A stretch of 64,000 bases of DNA from Eubacteriales bacterium (GTDB lineage Bacteria; Bacillota; Clostridia; Oscillospirales; CAG-382). Numbering within the stretch: position 1 is the stretch's first letter; each line of letters begins with the position of its first letter. The stretch spans positions 1 through 64,000 of the forward strand of contig JAQVPJ010000001.1 of the NCBI GenBank assembly GCA_028702135.1. Reading direction: 5' to 3'. The notes under the pieces are model-generated. The model saw nothing but the letters and a program-made list of their open reading frames with translations. It made no database searches and had not been told where the DNA came from. Made by a program: the position numbers and the translations under genes. Shown here in pieces: positions 51,059-58,925 of this stretch.

Positions 51059-53827
51059 GTGCCGCTTAAAAAACCGGTAGATAACCCTCGCCGAAAGACA
51101 TTACACAACGAGTCACCCCTATATGACGACAAATCAGATATCGGCGACATCAATAAAATACGCACTGTTACCTCCGATTCCGGCAGACAATATGACAGCG
51201 GCTCATTCTTTCCCGCAGGGATGCAACCGTTTGAGGTAGCTGAATTTCTGGATTCCGATTTAATCGGCGGATTAAACCTCAAGCAGATAAAAAAGCGCAT
51301 CTCAAGGCACGGTGCGAACATAATTACAAACGAGTTCAGACTCACATTCAAACAGAGCTTAAAAAATCAGATCAAGGGTTTGATAGGCCCGCTATTGATC
51401 GCCTGCTCTCTTCTTATGTATGTGTTTGAAAGTCAATACACATACCTCGCATTGGCGGGTGTTACATTCTTGCTTGTAATTATCAATGCCCTTCTCGAAT
51501 CCCGTGCATCCAATGCTTTGAATGTGCCGAGGAAATATTCAGCCATAAAAGCAAGCGTAACACGGGAGGGTATAACGGATATTACCGACAGCAGGCGGCT
51601 TGTTCCGGGAGATATAATAGTCTTGTCGGAAGGTATGGTGGTTCCCTGCGATGCCCGTCTGATTGAGGATAATGCTTTAGCAGTGCTTGAAACTCCTGTA
51701 AGCGGCAAGAAGGGCAGCGTCTTAAAGGATTCCATCTATATAGCTGCGAACGACGGTGAGCTTGTCTATCCGAACATGGTTTATGCCGGTTCAATAGTCA
51801 CCGGAGGGTATGGAAGTGCGATAGTATGTTATACGGGTAAGGATACTCTGTTAAGACGCATTAACGAGAAAAAAACTGATTTCCTTCCCCTGATGCTTAA
51901 ATATATACAAAGGACAAGCAAGTATCTTTCAATCACCGCAGTATTCGCATGTTTCACTCTGCTTTTACTCGGTGCTCTTACAGGACGCAGCATCCCGGAG
52001 CTTTTTATTATATCAATTTCAATCGGCGCGGTTTCATTATGTGACAGTATGCTGTCGCTTTCATCAGCTTCTTTCGGATACGGTGTAAAAATGATGTCTT
52101 CCAAAGGGACGGTGGTTAAAAACCTTAACTGTATCCCTGCGATTTGTGAGATTAACACGATTATGTGCAGCAAGAATACCGCTTTCCCTCCTAAGAAAAT
52201 GACTTTAAGCGGTATTTACACGGACAATGACTTCCTCGCAGCGGATAAAAAGATGACTGACAGGGCAAAAGAACTTTTATATATTGCTCTCGCGTGCTCG
52301 GATATAAAATTCAGCAATCATTCTAAAAAGCGTAAAAATGTTCCTGATTTCAAAGGTAGAATCTATGACTGTGCCATCGCTCTTTTTCTTGCGGAAAAGG
52401 GCTACGATGTTCCCAAAGAGCTTGCTGAATTCTTTAAAATCGATACGGAATACTCCCTTTCGGGAGAGGTTTCAAGGATTCTTATACTGTACAAGGGAAG
52501 AAATATTGTTGTTCTCAAGGGAGCGCCCGAATTTATACTCTCGCGCTGTACCGGTTACGAGCTTAACGGAACCGGTTATAAAATGAGCCAGATAACCCGC
52601 AGGCGAATACTCACTGCCCTTGAGCAAAATTCACATGAATCGGGATATATCATAGCAATAGCTGCCGGAGAAACCTCCGCAGACAACCTGAGGGATATTA
52701 CTGCTGAGCGGAGACTGATGTTCAAGGGATTTATTACACTTTACAGTGCGATAGACGTTGATAACGCCTCAGCTGTTTATAAATGCGATCAGGCAGGAAT
52801 CGAGACGGTCGTGTCCTCCTCGGACAGCTACTATACCGCATACAACATGGCTAAAAATGCAGGTATCGTAACCACGGAGCAGCAGGTTGTTAGCGCCGAA
52901 CAGATGTATGCCACCGAAAAAGGGCTTTTTATTGCTAACTGTCCCGATTATAAGCTTTTCCTTAACTTTTCGGACAGCGAATGGCTTCAGATTTTAAAAT
53001 ACCGCAAAGACGACAAACGAGTCGTAGGTGCCACCGCAGAGAGGCTTGAGGAGCTTGTTCTGATGAACGAGGCGGATGTATCATTTGTTCCCGAAAGCGC
53101 ACCCGACACGCTCAAGCAATCAGCTGACGTTCTTATGTTGTCAAGCGGTTTTGACACATTAATAGACTGTCTGCAGAATGCGCGGCTGATATTCGTCCGT
53201 ATTCATTCGGTTGCCGAATATCTTACGGTCGGCTTTTCGGTGCTGTTTCTAACTGCTTTGTTTTCACTGATAGTCGGAACACCCCTTCCGTTCCGGGTAC
53301 AAGAGATATTGTTCGGTGGTATTATTTTCAACTTGTTTTTTGCGGCAAGCCTTGCTTTTTCTCCGACAAACCGAAAACTGCTTATGGAAAAGCTGCCGAA
53401 ATACAAGCCAAAACCGAGAGTTGCGGATTTTCTAAACCCGCTTATATATTCGTCAGGCGCTTCAGTTTCGCTTCTGGTTATATACGGTATTACAAAGAGC
53501 TTCTCTGCAACTTTATTAGGATTTACAGTATTACTGTTGCTGTATGCCCAAACAAATATATTCCGTACAAGCATTTTTAAGAAAAAGGTGTTCGGTAATC
53601 CGCTTTTTATTTTAACGGCGTTGTTTTCCGCTTCGATAATGGCTTTGCTTTTCCTTTTTGAACCGTTGAGGGTGACTTTCGCTTATACGAATATTACGCT
53701 TCTCCAGATATGTATAAGCCTTGCGGTTTCGGGGGGATACTTTATAGTACTGCAGCTAATCAAGCTCTGGATTGATATATATACAGCGAAAAAAAGAGAG
53801 AAATCCCTTTTACCTGCGCAAAAATAA
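51059..53827 (+). CDS. Degenerate P2-like (SERCA-type) P-type ATPase homologue, predicted catalytically inactive
   Basis: Cation_ATPase_N-like QPFEVAEFLDSDLIGGLNLKQIKKRISRHGANII; N-domain KGAPEFILSRC retained; DKTGT position reads KNTAF; GTG start with SD gaggtga. Confidence 0.8.
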   Translation: MPLKKPVDNPRRKTLHNESPLYDDKSDIGDINKIRTVTSDSGRQYDSGSFFPAGMQPFEVAEFLDSDLIGGLNLKQIKKRISRHGANIITNEFRLTFKQSLKNQIKGLIGPLLIACSLLMYVFESQYTYLALAGVTFLLVIINALLESRASNALNVPRKYSAIKASVTREGITDITDSRRLVPGDIIVLSEGMVVPCDARLIEDNALAVLETPVSGKKGSVLKDSIYIAANDGELVYPNMVYAGSIVTGGYGSAIVCYTGKDTLLRRINEKKTDFLPLMLKYIQRTSKYLSITAVFACFTLLLLGALTGRSIPELFIISISIGAVSLCDSMLSLSSASFGYGVKMMSSKGTVVKNLNCIPAICEINTIMCSKNTAFPPKKMTLSGIYTDNDFLAADKKMTDRAKELLYIALACSDIKFSNHSKKRKNVPDFKGRIYDCAIALFLAEKGYDVPKELAEFFKIDTEYSLSGEVSRILILYKGRNIVVLKGAPEFILSRCTGYELNGTGYKMSQITRRRILTALEQNSHESGYIIAIAAGETSADNLRDITAERRLMFKGFITLYSAIDVDNASAVYKCDQAGIETVVSSSDSYYTAYNMAKNAGIVTTEQQVVSAEQMYATEKGLFIANCPDYKLFLNFSDSEWLQILKYRKDDKRVVGATAERLEELVLMNEADVSFVPESAPDTLKQSADVLMLSSGFDTLIDCLQNARLIFVRIHSVAEYLTVGFSVLFLTALFSLIVGTPLPFRVQEILFGGIIFNLFFAASLAFSPTNRKLLMEKLPKYKPKPRVADFLNPLIYSSGASVSLLVIYGITKSFSATLLGFTVLLLLYAQTNIFRTSIFKKKVFGNPLFILTALFSASIMALLFLFEPLRVTFAYTNITLLQICISLAVSGGYFIVLQLIKLWIDIYTAKKREKSLLPAQK

Positions 53828-53905
53828 CACCTATCGATTGCAGTTCCCGCCGACGGGAGAATGCAATTAAATAAAAAACTATACCGCCGGAGAAAAGAGA
53901 GGGTT

Positions 53906-54106
53906 ATGGAAAAAATAAAAAAGGATTCCTTGATTGGTGATGTGCTCGAAATGGATATTGATCTTGCCAAATACTTTTTCGAGATAGGCATGCACTGCCT
54001 TGGCTGCCCTGCTTCAAGAGGTGAAACCATTGAGGAAGCTTGCCAGGTGCATGGTGTCGATTGCGATGAACTTCTAAAAAAACTCAACAACGCCTTAAAG
54101 GGGTAA
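53906..54106 (+). CDS. DUF1858 domain small protein
   Basis: MEKIKKDSLIGDVLEMDIDLAKYFFEIGMHCLGCPASRGETIEEACQVHGVD. Confidence 0.88.
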   Translation: MEKIKKDSLIGDVLEMDIDLAKYFFEIGMHCLGCPASRGETIEEACQVHGVDCDELLKKLNNALKG

Positions 54107-54156
54107 AAAATCAAACTCATCGCTTATAATCACATCTGGATATGGAGGAGTAAAAT

Positions 54157-54612
54157 ATGAAAGTGAAAAAACAGGCAAAAAGTTTCATAAGCGAATTCAA
54201 AGAATTTATCTCACAAGGTAATATACTTGATCTTGCCGTCGGTGTTGTTATCGGTACCGCATTCAGAGCGATAATTTCTTCTCTTGTGGCGGATATTATC
54301 ATGCCCTTGCTCGGAGCACTTTTCGGCAACATAGATCTTTCGGATCTAAAGTATGTGATTACCGAGGCGGACGCCGTCGCCGGCACCGCTGAGGTTGCGA
54401 TCAGATACGGTATGTTTATTAAGTATATTATTGATTTCCTTATAATAGCATTTTGTATGTTTATCGTTGTAAAGGCGGCAATAGGCTTCCGGAAAAAACT
54501 ATCTTCGCTTTCAAAGAAGGATGAAGAACCTGCAACAACAGAACCCGTACCGACAAACGATGAAAAACTACTTGCAACACTGACCGAAATTCGCGATATT
54601 ATAAAAAAATAA
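54157..54612 (+). CDS. mscL: Large-conductance mechanosensitive channel
   Basis: FKEFISQGNILDLAVGVVIGTAFRAIISSLVADIIMPLLG. Confidence 0.96.
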   Translation: MKVKKQAKSFISEFKEFISQGNILDLAVGVVIGTAFRAIISSLVADIIMPLLGALFGNIDLSDLKYVITEADAVAGTAEVAIRYGMFIKYIIDFLIIAFCMFIVVKAAIGFRKKLSSLSKKDEEPATTEPVPTNDEKLLATLTEIRDIIKK

Positions 54613-54636
54613 TTAATCGGATCAGGAAAATAAGCG

Positions 54637-55539
54637 ATGAAAAAATTTTTAATAGGCGCGGACGGTGGAGGTTCAAAAACCGCATTTATGCTAACGGATA
54701 TAAAGGGTAATACTGTTTGCGAAACCACGCTGCCGCGCTCTAACCCTAACGACATTGGAATTGAAAGCACAATATGTTTGATTTTAAGCGGGTATAAAAC
54801 GCTGCTTGAAAAAGCAGGTGTTTGCAGAAACGATATAGCTGCGATATATACCGGCATAGCCGGTGTGACTGCGCACGATTATAAACAGAGGATTAACTAC
54901 GCCATCGTTGCGGAGTATCCCAAATCTGTTTCAGAGGTTAATCACGATGGTGTAAATATCCTGTACGCTGCCTTCCCTGATTGCGACGGTGTCGGAGTGA
55001 TTTGCGGTACAGGAACCTCTTGTTTTGTAAAAAAGGGCGATTTATTACATCGGATCGGAGGATACGGGCTTTTTGACCTATTAGGAGGCGGTTATGAGAT
55101 TGGCAGAGCCGCAATATCCCATGCTCTTAGAAGTATGGACGGTAGGGATGAAGAGAGCCTTCTTTCCGAATCCGTAAAAAAGAAAGCAGGTTTCGACCTT
55201 ATCGAAGGTCTCGGAACCCTTATATCAAGCGGAAAAAACAATATAGCGACATACGCCCCTCTTGTCTATGATGCATATGCGCATTCTGACAGCTATGCAA
55301 GAGAAATTCTCCTGTCGCACACCGGTTACCTTGCCGAGCTGATAAACACCGCAGGGCAGTTCTTTGACGGAATATATGAGGTTTCTCTCGCAGGAGGGAT
55401 CGCGAAAGATCCCATCACTATGGAAATTCTTAAACCAATGCTGACTGAAAATGCACGTGTCACCACTCTTACCGTTGAGCCTATATACGGCGCACTTGCG
55501 CGCGCGGGGATTATTTATTCGCAAAAGAAAACAATGTAA
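54637..55539 (+). CDS. BadF/BadG/BcrA/BcrD-type ATPase / N-acetylglucosamine kinase-like
   Basis: IGADGGGSKTAFMLTD; GVICGTGTSCFVKKGD; GGYGLFDLLGGGYEIGRAAI. Confidence 0.88.
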   Translation: MKKFLIGADGGGSKTAFMLTDIKGNTVCETTLPRSNPNDIGIESTICLILSGYKTLLEKAGVCRNDIAAIYTGIAGVTAHDYKQRINYAIVAEYPKSVSEVNHDGVNILYAAFPDCDGVGVICGTGTSCFVKKGDLLHRIGGYGLFDLLGGGYEIGRAAISHALRSMDGRDEESLLSESVKKKAGFDLIEGLGTLISSGKNNIATYAPLVYDAYAHSDSYAREILLSHTGYLAELINTAGQFFDGIYEVSLAGGIAKDPITMEILKPMLTENARVTTLTVEPIYGALARAGIIYSQKKTM

Positions 55540-55607
55540 AATTAAAAATATATAATTACTTATCATAAAAAAGTGCAATAACGATAGTAACTTTATTGTC
55601 ATTTTTG

Positions 55608-55636
55608 TTGACATACCATATATTAGGGAGTATTAT
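55608..55636 (+). promoter_or_regulatory. Sigma-A-type promoter for thrS
   Basis: TTGACA - 17 nt - TATTAT, about 37 nt before the thrS ATG. Confidence 0.7.
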
Positions 55637-55673
55637 CAGTTATTAATATTAAAATATCGACTGGAGTTATCGG

Positions 55674-57440
55674 ATGGAAAACGCTCAAATTAACGAGCTG
55701 CATATTCTGCGGCATACGGCATCTCATATTCTCGCTCAGGCAGTCAAGCGTCTTTACCCAGAAGCAAAGCTTGCCATTGGACCTGCTATAGAAAACGGCT
55801 TTTATTATGACATCGACTGCGAGGTGAGCTTCACTCCCGAGGTTCTTGGCAGAATCGAAAAGGAAATGAAGAATATTACGGGCGAAAATTTAAAAATCGA
55901 GAGGTTCGTGCTTACAAGACCAGACGCTCTTGAACTGATGAAGAATGAGCCTTATAAGATCGAGCTTATAAATGAGTTGCCGGAGGACGCTGAAATTTCC
56001 TTCTATAAGCAGGGGGAGTTCACGGATCTTTGTTCGGGTCCTCACCTAAACTACACAAAAAAGCTGAAAGCGTTTAAGCTCACTCAGTCGACCGGCGCTT
56101 ACTGGCGCGGCGACTCGAAGAACAAAATGCTTCAGCGAATATATGGAACTGCCTTTAAAACACAGGATGAGCTTGAAAAATATCTCGCTGAGGTTGAAGA
56201 GGCAAAGAAGCGAGACCACAACAAATTAGGCCGCCAGCTTGAGTATTTTACCACTTCGGATATGATCGGTCAGGGATTGCCGATAATTCTCCCGAAAGGA
56301 ACGGTAATAATGCGTACTCTACAACGTTTTGTTGAGGACGAGGAGGAACGCAGGGGTTATTTACAGACAAAAACACCGTTTATGGCAAAAAGAGATCTGT
56401 ATAAGGTCAGCGGGCATTGGGATCATTATCGTGACGGTATGTTTATTATGGGAGATCCGGATGAGTTTGAAAACCCGGAAGCGGAGATTTTTGCACTGCG
56501 GCCGATGACCTGCCCTTTCCAGTTTCAGGCATACCTCACAAAGACCCGTTCATATAAGGATCTGCCTTTAAGATACAACGAGACCTCGACTTTGTTCCGC
56601 AACGAGGCAAGCGGTGAAATGCACGGTCTTATCAGAGTGCGTCAGTTTACCATTTCCGAGGGACATATAGCCTGCACTCCCGAACAGCTTGAAGGTGAAT
56701 TTTCCGACGCTCTCGATCTTGCACAGTATATGTTGAAAACTCTCGGACTTGATGAGGATGTATCATATCGCTTTTCAAAATGGGACGAGAACGACAAGGA
56801 AAAGTATATAGGCGACCACAATAAGTGGGAGGCCGTCCAGTCAACCATGCGCAGCATCCTTGACAACATTGGGATTGACTATTACGAAGCGGATGGAGAA
56901 GCGGCGTTCTACGGTCCGAAACTTGACATACAGATCAGGAACGTACACGGCAAGGAGGACACTCTTATCACAATCCAAATCGATTTCCAGCTCGCGGAGC
57001 GTTTCGGTATGGAGTATGTTGATAAAGACAACATTAAAAAGTATCCTTATGTCATACACCGTACTTCCATCGGCTGTTATGAGCGCACTCTCGCGCTTCT
57101 TATAGAGAAGTTCGCTGGTGCGATGCCTACATGGCTCGCTCCCGAGCAGGCAAGGGTAATTCCGATAACGGATTTTCAAAACGATTATGCCGAAGGTGTT
57201 CTTGCCCGACTGAAAAACGCAGGACTGCGTGTCAGCAACGATACCCGCAGCGAAAAATTGGGCTACAAAATACGCGAGGCTCAACTCGAAAAGCTGCCTT
57301 ATATGCTCGTTATCGGCGAAAAGGAAAAATCTAACGGAACAGTCGGCGTAAGAAGCCGAAAAAGCGGCGACTTGGGTGAGATGTCCGTTGACGCTTTTGT
57401 GGAGCTTATTCAAAAGGAAATATCCGCAAGGGAAAAATAA
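55674..57440 (+). CDS. thrS: Threonine-tRNA ligase
   Basis: HTASHILAQAVKRLYP; MTCPFQFQAYLTKTRSYKDLPLRYNETSTLFRNEASGEMHGLIRVRQFTISEGHIAC. Confidence 0.96.
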   Translation: MENAQINELHILRHTASHILAQAVKRLYPEAKLAIGPAIENGFYYDIDCEVSFTPEVLGRIEKEMKNITGENLKIERFVLTRPDALELMKNEPYKIELINELPEDAEISFYKQGEFTDLCSGPHLNYTKKLKAFKLTQSTGAYWRGDSKNKMLQRIYGTAFKTQDELEKYLAEVEEAKKRDHNKLGRQLEYFTTSDMIGQGLPIILPKGTVIMRTLQRFVEDEEERRGYLQTKTPFMAKRDLYKVSGHWDHYRDGMFIMGDPDEFENPEAEIFALRPMTCPFQFQAYLTKTRSYKDLPLRYNETSTLFRNEASGEMHGLIRVRQFTISEGHIACTPEQLEGEFSDALDLAQYMLKTLGLDEDVSYRFSKWDENDKEKYIGDHNKWEAVQSTMRSILDNIGIDYYEADGEAAFYGPKLDIQIRNVHGKEDTLITIQIDFQLAERFGMEYVDKDNIKKYPYVIHRTSIGCYERTLALLIEKFAGAMPTWLAPEQARVIPITDFQNDYAEGVLARLKNAGLRVSNDTRSEKLGYKIREAQLEKLPYMLVIGEKEKSNGTVGVRSRKSGDLGEMSVDAFVELIQKEISAREK

Positions 57441-57442
57441 AA

Positions 57443-57826
57443 AATTATAAAGCAAAAAAAGAGCGGATGCCGTTTAGTTGAGGCGCAGTAACGAAGTTTT
57501 TTATAATTGAAACAAAGCAGGCACTTGTGAAGCACAAAAATGTGTGTCAAAAGTGCCTTTGCGTTCTTTTTGACAAAATGCTTGTCCTGATTGTATTTTA
57601 GTAATGCGTTTGCCTTCGGCAAATGTGATGTCGCACACACTGTGTGCAGTGATGAATTTCGGCGATGCCGAAAAGTGATGCGATGCTTGCCTATCACGCA
57701 CCGCAGTGCGCATCACACCGAAGGTGCATTACACGCGTCAGCGTACATCACTTGCCCGAAGAGCAAGCATCACTATGGGCACGCCCGATAATTTAGGATA
57801 AAACCTTCGTTATCGAGCGTGCCCAT
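57443..57826. repeat. Noncoding hairpin-rich element (candidate interspersed repeat / structured RNA), core 57609-57826
   Basis: Consecutive short hairpins separated by GTGATG then CATCAC, bounded on the right by a 10-bp stem atgggcacgc/gcgtgcccat; left boundary uncertain. Confidence 0.7.
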
Positions 57827-57871
57827 TGGCAACCGCCTTTTTTGTTATAAATCAGTTTTTAATATCTTTGA

Positions 57872-58654
57872 CTATTTCTTCTTTTTTGTTGCAATATATG
57901 CGATTACAGCTATCAGAACAATAGCGGCAACACCCAAACCAATATATAGTATAGTATTGTTTTTCTCAGATTCAGCATCGGAATTATCCACCGAGTTTAC
58001 CCTTGATTCCTCTTTAGAGGTGTCATCTTTTACCTCGGAAGAATTACCATCTTTATCCGACTCCGTTGAAATGATATCGGACTCTTGTTTGGATTCCTCT
58101 TTGGAGGTGTCCTCTGAAGTTATATCATCTAAGGAAACATCGCTTGCACCTGCTGTGATATTGGCATCTGCGGCTACTGTGCCTGTTGTAAAATCAACAC
58201 CGGTAACCGTTACGAGATCGCCTTCTGACAGATTACTGATTGCTTTTAGGTTCGCGGATGATTTTACATAGATTTCAGATTCCATGTCGCGATCATCACA
58301 GTGACCGGTGTAAATAAACCCGCCCTCAGGTATTGTTATCTCGTTATAAGGTAGTCCGTCGGCGTTGACATCTACAGCAACAACCTCGAATACATTCTCT
58401 GCCGATGTAGGCTTGGCAGTAAAGAACGTAACCCATTTTAAGTTTGCTTCATTGGTGGTAATGGTGTTTGTGTCGTTAAAATCACTTGTAAAAATAGTGC
58501 CGGAACCTGCGGTAACTGATGCGTTGACTACAGTAACATAGATGGAATCCGCCGGTTCGATTTCTTCCGCCAATACGGGTACAACGAATGCAACCGAGAT
58601 TAACATCAGACATACTGTTGTCAAAGTGAAGAGTTTAAAGCCGATTTTTTTCAT
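57872..58654 (-). CDS. Secreted, C-terminally TM-anchored surface protein of unknown function
   Basis: Signal peptide MKKIGFKLFTLTTVCLMLISVAFVVPVLA; acidic Ser/Glu linker; C-terminal TM plus KKKK. Confidence 0.8.
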   Translation of the reverse strand: MKKIGFKLFTLTTVCLMLISVAFVVPVLAEEIEPADSIYVTVVNASVTAGSGTIFTSDFNDTNTITTNEANLKWVTFFTAKPTSAENVFEVVAVDVNADGLPYNEITIPEGGFIYTGHCDDRDMESEIYVKSSANLKAISNLSEGDLVTVTGVDFTTGTVAADANITAGASDVSLDDITSEDTSKEESKQESDIISTESDKDGNSSEVKDDTSKEESRVNSVDNSDAESEKNNTILYIGLGVAAIVLIAVIAYIATKKKK

Positions 58655-58703
58655 TCAAAATTTTCCTTTCATAAATTACTCACATAACAGTTTGTGTGAA
58701 TAC

Positions 58704-58731
58704 ATTATAACCATTTTTGAAAAAAAGTCAA
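58704..58731 (-). promoter_or_regulatory. Sigma-A-type promoter for the 57872-58654 gene
   Basis: On the minus strand TTGACT - 16 nt - TATAAT. Confidence 0.6.
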
Positions 58732-58762
58732 TGCAAATTTTCAGCTTTACGTATACAGATGT

Positions 58763-58894
58763 TTATTTCCACCATCCGTCAGGCGGCTTGAACTCGTTAT
58801 CGCCCGGCTCGACAGCGAGACTCGATTCGGTTATTATATCCTCAATATCAAATTCAATAAACTCGATTTCCGGCGGAAAATACTTTTTTTTCAT
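58763..58894 (-). CDS. 43-aa peptide of unknown function (not in the supplied ORF list)
   Basis: MKKKYFPPEIEFIEFDIEDIITESSLAVEPGDNEFKPPDGWWK*; upstream SD agagggag 5-6 nt before ATG on the minus strand. Confidence 0.65.
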   Translation of the reverse strand: MKKKYFPPEIEFIEFDIEDIITESSLAVEPGDNEFKPPDGWWK

Positions 58895-58925
58895 ATCGGC
58901 TCCCTCTTTTTTTTGTTTATACCTA

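Noticed and set aside
51059-53827. Ordinary decaying pseudogene explanation for the P2-like ATPase
   Set aside because: No frameshift or internal stop across 922 codons, strong RBS, and N-domain KGAPE preserved; not formally excluded without comparative data
55540-55673. T-box riboswitch upstream of thrS
   Set aside because: The promoter at 55608-55636 leaves too short a leader; no specifier loop or T-box sequence seen
57609-57773. CRISPR array suggested by regularly spaced GTGATG/CATCAC
   Set aside because: Repeats only 6 bp, change orientation midway, and every spacer is itself a hairpin
57410-57791. Short ORFs (95, 71 and 66 aa) over the hairpin array
   Set aside because: Translations simply read through inverted repeats; structure, not coding, explains the region
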